Below are positions 1-6,237 of a stretch of DNA of 8,242 bases, in pieces. Both the position numbers and the translations under genes were made by a program. The notes beneath the pieces are model-generated. The model was given only the letters and a program-made list of their open reading frames with translations, did no database searches and was not told the DNA's origin. Each line of letters starts with the position of its first letter. Position 1 is the first letter of the stretch. The DNA lies in NCBI RefSeq assembly GCF_965662505.1, contig NZ_CBFIHX010000137.1:1-8242 (forward strand), in the 5' to 3' direction. Source of the DNA: Pseudomaricurvus sp965662505. GTDB lineage: Bacteria > Pseudomonadota > Gammaproteobacteria > Pseudomonadales > Cellvibrionaceae.

Positions 1-347
1 TCCATTTGTTCTTTTAAATCTGCAAAGGGATTATAGGTAGCTGGAGCTTTCTCACTATCTTTGCTACTGCCATAGCGCACGAGGTTTTCGTATTTGGAGT
101 GTTCCTCATCGTGGCAATACAGGCACAAGAGTTCCCAATTGCTACCGTCCGGTGGATTGTGATCGTGGTTGTGATCGACATGATGAACGGTTAACTCTGA
201 TAGATTCTTGCCAGAAAATTCCCGCGCACAGCGGCCGCAAATATGAGGGAATAGCTTCAGCGCCTGTTCTCGATAACCACTAGCTCGTTTAGCGTTGTAT
301 TTCAACTGTTCGGCCCGAACTTGGTCGAAGGTAGATTTTTTATTCAT
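1..347 (-). CDS. yajD: YajD-like HNH nuclease (3' end cut off by window edge)
   Basis: This reading frame starts at an ATG (347-345) and runs without a stop off the left edge, giving about 115 residues. The protein has a CxxC pair (C37, C40), a double histidine (VHHVDH, H55-H56), a GSNWELLCLYCHDEEH block with a second CxxC (C75, C78) and a final NPFADLK stretch. These match the small HNH protein YajD of E. coli, as remembered, almost motif for motif. The two CxxC pairs probably bind structural zinc and the histidine/asparagine set forms the ββα-metal nuclease centre. YajD's cellular role is not established, so nuclease activity is inferred from the fold. Only a few C-terminal residues should be missing. 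The N-terminus is somewhat longer than in E. coli, and no strong SD site precedes the ATG, so the start is less certain than the identity. Confidence 0.88.
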   Translation of the reverse strand, partial: MNKKSTFDQVRAEQLKYNAKRASGYREQALKLFPHICGRCAREFSGKNLSELTVHHVDHNHDHNPPDGSNWELLCLYCHDEEHSKYENLVRYGSSKDSEKAPATYNPFADLKEQM

Positions 348-408
348 AGTTCTGAGCGGTGCCTGTTCCTGTCTTTATGATAAGAGGATGAGGAATCTTT
401 GTGATAAA

Positions 409-436
409 AGTATAAGGAATGAAACCGCGATAATAA
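409..436 (-). promoter_or_regulatory. Possible promoter for yajD
   Basis: On the minus strand a TATACT hexamer (414-409) lies 16 bases from a TTATTA hexamer (436-431), about 60 bases upstream of the yajD ATG. The -10 match to the sigma-70 consensus is good, but the -35 match is poor. The gene could instead be read through from the peroxidase gene upstream. Confidence 0.25.
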
Positions 437-440
437 CGAC

Positions 441-470
441 AGTGAAAGCCCTGACCGAAGAGCCAGAGCT
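441..470 (-). terminator. Weak hairpin after the peroxidase gene, possible terminator
   Basis: On the minus strand, AGCTCTG (470-464) can pair with CAGGGCT (453-447), forming 7 pairs with one G-U and a 10-base loop that contains CTTCGG. The arm is followed by TTTCAC, so the U-tract is short. It begins 8 bases after the peroxidase stop codon, which is where an intrinsic terminator would be expected. The short T run makes it weak or leaky, so read-through into yajD is possible. Confidence 0.35.
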
Positions 471-478
471 TAAAGTGT

Positions 479-1030
479 CTATCTATCAGCCGTTATAGCC
501 GTATTAATCGCTGAAGCCAAAATAGGGTGATCAGGTGTCATATCGGGTGAAAAGTGGCCAATGATCTCACCTTTAGTGTTAACCAGAAACTTTTCAAAAT
601 TCCACATTACCGCACCGTCTTTGACTTCTTTACCATAGCTTTTCATCTTCTCTTCGAACCCGCTTTCGGGTGCTGCAGTACGTTCAGGGATGGCGCTCAG
701 TAACTGTTTGTAAAGAGGGTGTTGGTTTTCACCGTTGACTTCAACTTTAGAAAACATTGGAAATTTAATATCAAATTTCATGGAGCAAAATTCTTTGATG
801 TCTGCTTCGGTGCCTGGTTCCTGTTCGCCGAATTGATTACAGGGAAAACCTAACACTTCCAAACCTTGATCTTTATGTGCTTCATACAGCGCTTCCAGTG
901 CTTCGTACTGGGGGGTTAAGCCACAGGCTGAGGCAACATTTACAATGAGTAATGTTTTACCCGAAAACCTTTCCAGTTTGACGCTTTCACCATCAATGGT
1001 CTTAACGTTGATGTCATAAATATTACTCAT
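479..1030 (-). CDS. btuE: Glutathione peroxidase, cysteine type (BtuE-like)
   Basis: The 183-residue protein has a thioredoxin fold and reduces hydrogen peroxide and organic hydroperoxides in the cytoplasm (or possibly the periplasm). The family signatures are all visible: NVASACGLTPQY with the peroxidatic cysteine C36, LGFPCNQFGEQEPG with Q70, and MWNFEKFLV with W143 and N144. These complete the Cys-Gln-Trp-Asn catalytic set. C82 lies 46 residues after C36, the spacing of the resolving cysteine in thioredoxin-dependent members, so thioredoxin is a likelier reductant than glutathione. Position 36 is cysteine, not selenocysteine. The length equals that of E. coli BtuE, and the C-terminal SPDMTP block is shared. 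The ATG is preceded by AAGGA about 8 bases upstream. There is no obvious signal peptide. The gene appears to be its own transcription unit, divergent from the glycosyltransferase. Confidence 0.95.
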   Translation of the reverse strand: MSNIYDINVKTIDGESVKLERFSGKTLLIVNVASACGLTPQYEALEALYEAHKDQGLEVLGFPCNQFGEQEPGTEADIKEFCSMKFDIKFPMFSKVEVNGENQHPLYKQLLSAIPERTAAPESGFEEKMKSYGKEVKDGAVMWNFEKFLVNTKGEIIGHFSPDMTPDHPILASAINTAITADR

Positions 1031-1083
1031 GCTGCTTCCTTATTTTGATTGATTAACTAAAACCATTGAAAAATCGTGAGATG

Positions 1084-1112
1084 ATTATAAGCATCAATTA
1101 AAGTACAAACCA
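1084..1112 (-). promoter_or_regulatory. Likely sigma-70 promoter of the peroxidase gene
   Basis: On the minus strand a perfect TATAAT (1089-1084) lies 17 bases from TGGTTT (1112-1107). It lies about 54 bases upstream of the peroxidase ATG, in AT-rich DNA. The -35 match is only partial, so an activator may assist. No OxyR-type site was recognised with confidence. Confidence 0.5.
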
Positions 1113-1191
1113 CGAAATTTGATGTTTTCAGGGATTAGGCACAAGCCTTTTGATTCTTGGTCGTCTGGGCACCCCAAAATCTTTATTTACT

Positions 1192-1227
1192 AGTTAATCT
1201 GGAAAAATTGCAGTAATCCAATTAACT
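1192..1227. repeat. Imperfect inverted repeat in the divergent intergenic region
   Basis: AGTTAATCTGGA (1192-1203) is mirrored by TCCAATTAACT (1217-1227). The outer 7 bases pair perfectly and a further 3 pair after a small internal loop; 13 bases separate the arms. There is no T-run after either side, so a terminator is unlikely. The size fits an operator for a dimeric regulator or an RNA stem in a long 5' leader. Which, if either, is not known. Confidence 0.5.
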
Positions 1228-1318
1228 GGAGATAATAAGATTGATCAAAATTTAACCCCTTTGTTTTCCTTACTTTGTTCTCCTTAATAGCCTTTTAGGA
1301 AACTTCACCGCTAGCCTG

Positions 1319-1347
1319 TTGGCGGATGTGTGTTTGCTGGATACTAT
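1319..1347 (+). promoter_or_regulatory. Possible promoter of the glycosyltransferase-acetyltransferase unit
   Basis: TTGGCG (1319-1324) and TACTAT (1342-1347) are separated by exactly 17 bases, 32 bases before the ATG at 1380. Each hexamer matches the sigma-70 consensus at four positions. The predicted transcript would have a short leader of about 25 bases. Confidence 0.4.
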
Positions 1348-1379
1348 ACCGGATTGATAGATAAAGTGATTGATTGGTA

Positions 1380-2645
1380 ATGAACAGCATTAATAACACA
1401 CTTTTAGTGATTGGCTATGTCTGGCCCGAGCCGAACTCCTCCGCTGCGGGGTCGCATATGCAGGCTTTGCTGGAGTTATTTCTCGAGAAAGGTTGGCAGG
1501 TAACCTTTGCAAGCCCTGCGGCCAAATCAGAACACGGCTTATGTCTTGAGTCCCTTGGTATAGCTAGCGCCGAGATCGAACTCAATAATGCCAGCTTTGA
1601 TGAATTCCTCGCTGAACTTAATCCCGGCGTGGTGCTGTTTGATCGCTTTATGATGGAGGAACAATTTGGCTGGCGCGTGGAGCAGCATTGCCCGAGAGCT
1701 TTGCGCATACTGGATACCGAAGATTTATTTTGTGTGCGGCATGCGCGCCATGGACACTTCAAAACCCATCAGCAAATCAACCCGGAACTAACACCGCAGC
1801 TATTGTTTACTGAATTAGCCCAGCGTGAGATTGCGTCCATTTATCGCTGTGACTTGTCGTTGGTTATCTCTGAGTTTGAGTTGCAGCTGCTTACCCAGCG
1901 CTTTGGTGTAGATCCGGCGCTGTTGATTTACTGCCCTTTTATGCTGGAGCCGGTAACGCCGACACAGCAACAACAATTACCAGGGTTTGACCAACGGCAA
2001 CATTTTATTACCATCGGTAACTTCCGTCATCCGCCTAACTGGGATGCTGTGCTGTTTTTGCAACAACAATTATGGCCATTGATTCGCAAACAATTACCTG
2101 ATGCTGAATTGCATATTTACGGATCGTATACGCCGCCCAAGGCGACCGCCCTACACAATGTGCGGCAAGGTTTTTTAGTAAAAGGCTGGGCCGATAGTGC
2201 TACAGCCGTGATGCGGCAAGCACGGGTCAATTTGGCGCCAGTGCGGTTTGGCGCAGGTTTAAAAGGTAAGTTAGCCGATGCAATGGCTTCTGGGACACCC
2301 AGTGTGACCACGAGTATCGGCGCCGAAGGTATTGCGGGCGAACTCCCTTTTGCTGGTACCGTTAACGATTCTGCTGAAGGTATGGCCGCAGCTGCCGTGA
2401 CGCTTTATCAACAGGCAGAAAATTGGCAAGCCATGCAGGCCGCAGGGTTTGTTATTCACAACCAGCGTTTTGATAAACAACAACACTGGCAGCACGTCTA
2501 TCAGGCCGTGGAAAATTGTTTGACGAATTTGGATGCGCATCGATTGAATAATTTTAACGGCGCGATGCTTAGGCACCATCAACACAAAAGTACAAAATAT
2601 ATGTCGCAATGGATTGAAGAAAAAAATAAGTGGAAAGATGTGTAG
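1380..2645 (+). CDS. Glycosyltransferase, GT-B fold (GT4-like)
   Basis: The 421-residue protein transfers a sugar from a nucleotide-sugar donor to a glycan or other acceptor, probably in the cytoplasm or at the inner membrane face. The N-terminal Rossmann domain opens with LLVIGYVWPEPNSSAAG (residues 8-24), the usual acceptor-side glycine loop. A LDTEDLFCVRHAR block follows in mid N-domain. The C-terminal donor domain begins near FITIGNF and carries GAGLKGKLADAMASGTP (291-307) followed by GAEGI, typical of this subgroup. D300 stands where most GT4 enzymes have the glutamate of EAMA. The sequence could also be read from a TTG at 1374, but the ATG at 1380 is preferred. The SD site is weak (AAAGTG). 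No membrane segment is evident. The next gene starts directly at the stop codon, so the two are almost certainly co-translated. Donor and acceptor are unknown. Confidence 0.87.
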   Translation: MNSINNTLLVIGYVWPEPNSSAAGSHMQALLELFLEKGWQVTFASPAAKSEHGLCLESLGIASAEIELNNASFDEFLAELNPGVVLFDRFMMEEQFGWRVEQHCPRALRILDTEDLFCVRHARHGHFKTHQQINPELTPQLLFTELAQREIASIYRCDLSLVISEFELQLLTQRFGVDPALLIYCPFMLEPVTPTQQQQLPGFDQRQHFITIGNFRHPPNWDAVLFLQQQLWPLIRKQLPDAELHIYGSYTPPKATALHNVRQGFLVKGWADSATAVMRQARVNLAPVRFGAGLKGKLADAMASGTPSVTTSIGAEGIAGELPFAGTVNDSAEGMAAAAVTLYQQAENWQAMQAAGFVIHNQRFDKQQHWQHVYQAVENCLTNLDAHRLNNFNGAMLRHHQHKSTKYMSQWIEEKNKWKDV

Positions 2646-3134
2646 ATGACAGAGTTGGAAAAAATGCGGGCAGGCTTGCCGTTCAATACCCTTGATGCAG
2701 AGCTGCGCATGCTGCGTGAAAAAGCTCGCATGGCTTGTGCAAAATACAATGCGCACCCCAGTAAGGGTAATCTAAAACACATCACGCGATTGTTTGAGCG
2801 GGTGGGCAGCGTGGTGATAGAGCCGGGCTTCCAGTGCGACTATGGCTCTCACATTTACACGGGAGAAAACGTCTATATCAACTTCAACTGCGTATTGCTC
2901 GATAGTGCCAACATCACTCTTGGCGATAACGTTTTGTTAGGGCCTGGTGTGCATATTTATACGGTGGATCATCCCCGCGATGCTCTAAAGCGGAAAACCG
3001 CTGAATGTTTCGCCAAGCCAGTCACCATTGGTCATAATGTCTGGATTGGCGGTGGATCTATTATTTTTCCTGGTGTGAACATCAGTGACGGGGTGATCAT
3101 TGCTGCCAATGAAGTAGTGCGGCAAGATAGATAA
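2646..3134 (+). CDS. Maltose/galactoside-type O-acetyltransferase, C-terminally truncated
   Basis: The protein resembles maltose O-acetyltransferase (Maa) and the related LacA and NodL. These left-handed beta-helix trimers move acetyl from acetyl-CoA to a sugar hydroxyl. The N-terminus (TELEKMRAGLPFNT) is the Maa-type cap; then come FQCDYG, the hexapeptide-repeat coils, and GPGVHIYTVDHP with the likely catalytic H109. KPVTIGHNVWIGGGSII is also conserved. It stops at residue 162 in VVRQDR, whereas Maa continues about 20 residues with a KDxPxN...GNPARII tail. A second frame just downstream encodes DNSFVSHDP, faintly like that tail, so a small deletion near 3129 is plausible. The missing tail contributes to acetyl-CoA binding, so the enzyme may be impaired or inactive. 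The ATG directly abuts the glycosyltransferase stop codon (TAGATG), implying translational coupling and a shared glycan substrate. Confidence 0.85.
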   Translation: MTELEKMRAGLPFNTLDAELRMLREKARMACAKYNAHPSKGNLKHITRLFERVGSVVIEPGFQCDYGSHIYTGENVYINFNCVLLDSANITLGDNVLLGPGVHIYTVDHPRDALKRKTAECFAKPVTIGHNVWIGGGSIIFPGVNISDGVIIAANEVVRQDR

Positions 3135-3151
3135 TTCTTTCGTATCCCATG

Positions 3152-3194
3152 ATCCTTCTTCTTATCTATTGTTTCTTCCAAATAAGAAAGGGAT
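3152..3194. terminator. Long hairpin between convergent genes, possible bidirectional terminator
   Basis: ATCCTTCTTCTTAT (3152-3165) pairs with ATAAGAAAGGGAT (3182-3194), giving 13 pairs with one G-U and one bulged C, around a 16-base loop. It lies between the end of the acetyltransferase gene and the end of the oppositely oriented oxidoreductase gene, where a shared terminator is expected. Neither side has a clear T-run, so termination efficiency is uncertain. Confidence 0.45.
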
Positions 3195-3238
3195 TAAAGG
3201 CTTCGGGCACCGGCTTTGTGTAGATTTCGTCGAGCACC

Positions 3239-4042
3239 CTATTTGGGATCCAGAGAAAGATCTAAAAATGTAGTGGCTACGTGACGGATAAATTCAAAAG
3301 ACGGGTCACTGGTGCCCATCGACTCGCCCAGCAAGCGCACATCTTTGGTCAGTAGCTTAGCGCCATGGCTAAAATCCTCTGGTTTTTGCATGCGGGCACA
3401 CACGTCAAACGCGAAGCTGCGACCGCTGCTGACTTTCACCAGATCGGAAAAGGCCTGGGGGTCTATGTTTAAGGTTTTGGCAGCTTCTATTGCGTAATGA
3501 GACACCGCCAGATTGGCCGCCATCATTGAGTTGTTGACCAGCTTCGCCATCTGTCCTGCACCGACTTCACCCAAATGCACAATCGTGCTGGCAAAGGTTT
3601 CCAATACCGGACGTACAAACTCTACACTCTCGCTATCTCCCCCTACCATGACGGTGAGGGTGCCGTTGGCTGCGCCTTCACCGCCACCGCTAACCGGAGC
3701 GTCTAGCAAGGTTAAGCCATGAGCTTTAGCCTGGTTTGCTAATGTCTGACAAAGTTCCGGGTGTACCGTGGAGTGGATCACGATAACCCCTCCCGCTGCC
3801 ATATTAGGAATCAGCGTATCACACACGGCCTGTACACCCGCGTCATCAACCACACAGACACTACACATTTGCACTTGTTCAGCCAGTTCCGCCAGACTGT
3901 TGGCGAACGTGGCGCCACTGTTGGCATAGGGTTCTAACGATTCACGACGTCTTGCCCAGAGTACAACGTCATAACCACCGTCGATTATACGCTGAGCCAT
4001 AGGTCCGCCTTGGCTACCCAGTCCGATAAAGCCGCACTTCAT
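3239..4042 (-). CDS. NAD(P)-dependent oxidoreductase, 3-hydroxyisobutyrate dehydrogenase-like
   Basis: The 267-residue protein belongs to the beta-hydroxyacid dehydrogenase family, which oxidises 3-hydroxy acids or reduces the corresponding semialdehydes or imines. The N-terminal Rossmann fold starts at FIGLGSQGGPMA (residues 5-16). The substrate motif DAPVSGGGEGAANGTL (114-129) and the catalytic helix GAGQMAKLVNN (161-171), with K167 and N171, are intact. Arginines follow the second strand (WARRR, 29-33), suggesting NADP rather than NAD, by inference. The C-terminal all-helical domain is short: family members usually run to about 290 residues, and here it ends at FLDLSLDPK. AGGAG lies 7 bases before the ATG. 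It is the last gene of the minus-strand cluster, 99 bases after the SDR gene upstream. The true substrate cannot be read from sequence. Confidence 0.88.
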   Translation of the reverse strand: MKCGFIGLGSQGGPMAQRIIDGGYDVVLWARRRESLEPYANSGATFANSLAELAEQVQMCSVCVVDDAGVQAVCDTLIPNMAAGGVIVIHSTVHPELCQTLANQAKAHGLTLLDAPVSGGGEGAANGTLTVMVGGDSESVEFVRPVLETFASTIVHLGEVGAGQMAKLVNNSMMAANLAVSHYAIEAAKTLNIDPQAFSDLVKVSSGRSFAFDVCARMQKPEDFSHGAKLLTKDVRLLGESMGTSDPSFEFIRHVATTFLDLSLDPK

Positions 4043-4049
4043 AAATGTT

Positions 4050-4054
4050 CTCCT
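4050..4054 (-). promoter_or_regulatory. Strong ribosome binding site of the 3-HIBDH-like gene
   Basis: On the minus strand AGGAG ends 7 bases before the ATG at 4042, a near-ideal SD sequence and spacing. It fixes the start and suggests efficient independent translation despite the 99-base gap. Confidence 0.7.
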
Positions 4055-4104
4055 GGAATTCTTAATCTGCAGAAATGTTGTTTTCGAGTTAAATACCGTG
4101 TTTG

Positions 4105-4123
4105 CGGCAAGACATGGCTGCCG
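4105..4123. repeat. 19-base imperfect palindrome in intergenic gap
   Basis: CGGCA (4105-4109) and TGCCG (4119-4123) are perfect inverted arms around 9 bases containing CATGG. The element lies between the SDR and 3-HIBDH-like genes, about 60 bases upstream of the latter. There is no T-run, so an operator or mRNA-processing hairpin is likelier than a terminator. It may also be chance. Confidence 0.3.
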
Positions 4124-4141
4124 TCAATAAACTAAGAGCCT

Positions 4142-4915
4142 TTACACCGTCAATCCGCCATCAATGGGAATCAGGTTGCCGGTCATGTAGCTACTGCTGA
4201 CAAGGGCAATGATAAGGATAGCCAAATCATTGGGCTCACCCATTCGCCCCGCCGGAGTGCGGCTGGTGGTTTGTTTTTGTCTTTCCTTGTTGGATACCAG
4301 TGCCTCAGTCATTTTACTGGGGAATAAGCCAGGGGCAATGGCGTTGACACAAATGTGGTCGGGACCCAGTGATTTGGCCAGCACTCGGGTCAGATGGTGC
4401 AGGGCTGCTTTGCTGGGGCCGTATATAAAAGACGCGGAATGAGAGTTCAAACCGGCAATCGAGCCAGTATTGATGATGTGTGCGGGGCTCTGTTGACTGG
4501 CGTTCTGTTTCAGCAGTGGGTGAAGTGCCTGAGCCACTAGAAAAGGAGCCTTGACGTTCAGGGACAGGATTTCATCCACCTGCTCTTCTGTAAACTCTCC
4601 CCAGGCTGCCCGGTCAGTCATACCAGCATTGTTTATCAGTATGCTTAGATCGGGGGCATGCTGTGAGAGATAACTTTGCAACTGTTTTGGTGCTTGCGGG
4701 TCAGTCAGATCCGTTTGGATAAACTCGCAAGGGCCAAGCTCTGACATCGCCGAGGCCTGGCTCTCTCCTGCTTGCACGTTACGACCGGTAATAAATACCC
4801 GGGCGCCAGCGATTAACAATCCGCGGGCCAGCATAGCACCCACACCGCTGGTGCCCCCTGTGACTAGGGCAACGCGATTCTTTAATGAGAAAAGTGATTG
4901 AAGTGTATCGTTCAT
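4142..4915 (-). CDS. SDR family oxidoreductase (classical)
   Basis: The 257-residue protein is a classical short-chain dehydrogenase that interconverts an alcohol and a ketone with NAD(P)(H). The cofactor loop TGGTSGVG is at residues 19-26, NNAG at 95-98, N120 in the LNV helix, S152 in NTGSIAG, and YGPSK gives Y165 and K169. The catalytic Asn-Ser-Tyr-Lys set is complete. R45 in the TGRN segment after the second strand favours NADP(H), by inference. The C-terminus IPIDGGLTV is typical of the family. The short leader MNDTLQSLFSLKNR precedes the first strand. An AAGG lies 8 bases before the ATG. It lies 115 bases downstream of the kinase gene and 99 bases upstream of the 3-HIBDH-like gene, in the same direction. 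Substrate is unknown; steroid, terpenoid or acyl 3-keto substrates are all possible. Confidence 0.92.
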   Translation of the reverse strand: MNDTLQSLFSLKNRVALVTGGTSGVGAMLARGLLIAGARVFITGRNVQAGESQASAMSELGPCEFIQTDLTDPQAPKQLQSYLSQHAPDLSILINNAGMTDRAAWGEFTEEQVDEILSLNVKAPFLVAQALHPLLKQNASQQSPAHIINTGSIAGLNSHSASFIYGPSKAALHHLTRVLAKSLGPDHICVNAIAPGLFPSKMTEALVSNKERQKQTTSRTPAGRMGEPNDLAILIIALVSSSYMTGNLIPIDGGLTV

Positions 4916-4961
4916 CTGCAGAGCCTTTGTGTTTGATCTGTTGCTATCTGCCGTTGGTCAT

Positions 4962-4980
4962 ACCACCCATGGGTTGTGGT
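4962..4980. repeat. 19-base imperfect palindrome with perfect ACCCATGGGT core
   Basis: ACCAC (4962-4966) and GTGGT (4976-4980) are inverted arms enclosing 9 bases, and ACCCATGGGT (4965-4974) is itself a perfect 10-base palindrome. The element lies between the kinase and SDR genes, about 50 bases upstream of the SDR ATG. It could be an operator or a processing hairpin. There is no T-run for termination. Confidence 0.35.
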
Positions 4981-5030
4981 TCGGTCAGTTGCCTCAGAAT
5001 GTGACATTGAGAGGGAATGGCATTCACGGA

Positions 5031-6152
5031 CTAAATGTCTGCCAGTGCCTTGTGTGTCTCATGATCCTCATAGGCCGTTATAGTTCGTAACACTGCCATC
5101 ACGGTAATATCCCAGCCGTAATTAACCACCGGTGTAATCAGCCAGCCGATATAGAGATTCCAGGCCATCGCGCGGCGATACTCCGACCACATATCGTTCA
5201 TCGACGGAACGTCCGTTACACCACGAGCGCATAGTTGTTCACGATAGTATGTCACCAGGTCGCGTTCGTGGGTGCGTCGCTGCTCTATGGACAAGCCAGT
5301 GGTGATAATGTAACTGATGTCGTGCATGCAGTACCCTCTCGCGCTTAGCTGCCAATCGAGCAGACCTACCTGATCATTGGGTAGCAGGTAGGTGTTACCA
5401 ATGTGCGCATCGCCGTGACAGAGTGTTTGTGGCAGGGTCGATTGATGTGCTTGCGCTCGCTGAAACTGCCCGTGCAGTTCTTTCGGCGTCATGCGCAAGC
5501 GTTGCAGCATTTCTTGTTTGAACTGCGTAGTTGCTACCTGATATTCCGCAAAACCTGCGACTGTGTCCGACGTAAACAAATCATGAATAGCGCCCCGTGT
5601 ATGGTCTTCCAGCCAGCCCATAGAGCGACCGAACTCTGGGTGATTCCAGTATCGGGCATGGAGTGATGCATACTGATCAAGCATCGACTGCATCTGTGCG
5701 ATGTTGATGTCTGTCTTGACAGAGGGAAACACTGCTTCACGATCGCGGAGGTCTTCCAAAAGTAACATAAACGTTTTCGTTTGCGGGTCGAAACGGCCGC
5801 CCAACGTTACCGGGGAAATCATAAAGTCGGCGGGACGCAGCTGGGCGTATACGTTAACTTCATTTTCATAAAGCTGTCCGCTACCACTACCGCCCGTTTC
5901 AACTTTATCCCCAGGAGCACTTTTAGCCACTTTAACTACAATACGTCTGGGCAGGTTTTCGGGTGATGCGGAAGAGTATGTCGGTTCGATAATAATCCGC
6001 CCAGCCGAGGATGCCTGCCCTTCACCCCACAAGTGGGATTCAACGACTTCAAAACTATCCAGAGAGACGTTAGGGGTATGAGCTTTTATCACCTCGTTGA
6101 GGGAGCTTACTGTCAGATCTTCCGGTCGTGTAGGCAGTTCAGTCGCTAGCAA
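5031..6152 (-). CDS. Phosphotransferase, ecdysteroid-kinase-like (APH fold)
   Basis: The 373-residue protein has the aminoglycoside-phosphotransferase/CHK kinase fold, which phosphorylates small-molecule hydroxyls with ATP. K74 in IVVKVAK is the likely ATP lysine and E98 in YENEVNVY its partner. LLLEDL (residues 130-135) is the hinge. LCHGDAHIGN (244-253) supplies the catalytic D248 and N253, and LLDWQ (264-268) supplies the metal-binding D266. The combination of HGDxHxGN, DWQ and the overall length resembles the ecdysteroid-kinase-like group rather than antibiotic kinases. The start is a TTG at 6152-6150: an in-frame TAA lies upstream, GGAG sits 8 bases before it, and no early ATG exists. 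It lies 85 bases after the SnoaL-like gene and is followed by an SDR gene. The context suggests phosphorylation of a hydroxylated lipid-like metabolite; drug resistance is possible but less likely. Confidence 0.85.
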   Translation of the reverse strand: MLATELPTRPEDLTVSSLNEVIKAHTPNVSLDSFEVVESHLWGEGQASSAGRIIIEPTYSSASPENLPRRIVVKVAKSAPGDKVETGGSGSGQLYENEVNVYAQLRPADFMISPVTLGGRFDPQTKTFMLLLEDLRDREAVFPSVKTDINIAQMQSMLDQYASLHARYWNHPEFGRSMGWLEDHTRGAIHDLFTSDTVAGFAEYQVATTQFKQEMLQRLRMTPKELHGQFQRAQAHQSTLPQTLCHGDAHIGNTYLLPNDQVGLLDWQLSARGYCMHDISYIITTGLSIEQRRTHERDLVTYYREQLCARGVTDVPSMNDMWSEYRRAMAWNLYIGWLITPVVNYGWDITVMAVLRTITAYEDHETHKALADI

Positions 6153-6161
6153 GATGCAATC

Positions 6162-6165
6162 TCCA
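6162..6165 (-). promoter_or_regulatory. SD site that supports the TTG start of the kinase
   Basis: On the minus strand GGAG (about 6164-6161) precedes the TTG at 6152 by 8 bases. With a stop codon in frame a few codons further upstream (TAA), it makes TTG the only reasonable initiation codon. Confidence 0.65.
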
Positions 6166-6237
6166 AATGATTATGATGTTATTTTTATGCGATTCGATGA
6201 GTACTTCTTATCACGTCTCCGTCTCGAAAATTTTCAG

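Larger units (their letters stand above)
1031..1373. other. Divergent intergenic region between peroxidase and glycosyltransferase
   Basis: This 343-base stretch contains no convincing gene on either strand. It is AT-rich and holds a promoter candidate for each flanking gene, plus an imperfect inverted repeat at 1192-1227. A short 4-bp hairpin at 1150-1160 (TGGG and CCCA around CAC) is too small to call. Nothing resembles a riboswitch or tRNA. The region is long for a simple divergent promoter, so extra regulation or a small RNA is possible but not shown. Confidence 0.6.

Noticed and set aside
295..498. Plus-strand open frame of 67 codons
   Set aside because: It overlaps the start of yajD and the end of the peroxidase gene on the opposite strand, has no SD site and shows no recognisable protein features.
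1137..1158. AGGC-ACAA-GCCT hairpin followed by T-rich DNA, as a plus-strand terminator
   Set aside because: The stem is only 4 bp and no plus-strand gene lies upstream for it to terminate.
2271..2785. Minus-strand open frames opposite the glycosyltransferase and acetyltransferase
   Set aside because: They are antisense shadows of two genes with clear family motifs and have no homology signature of their own.
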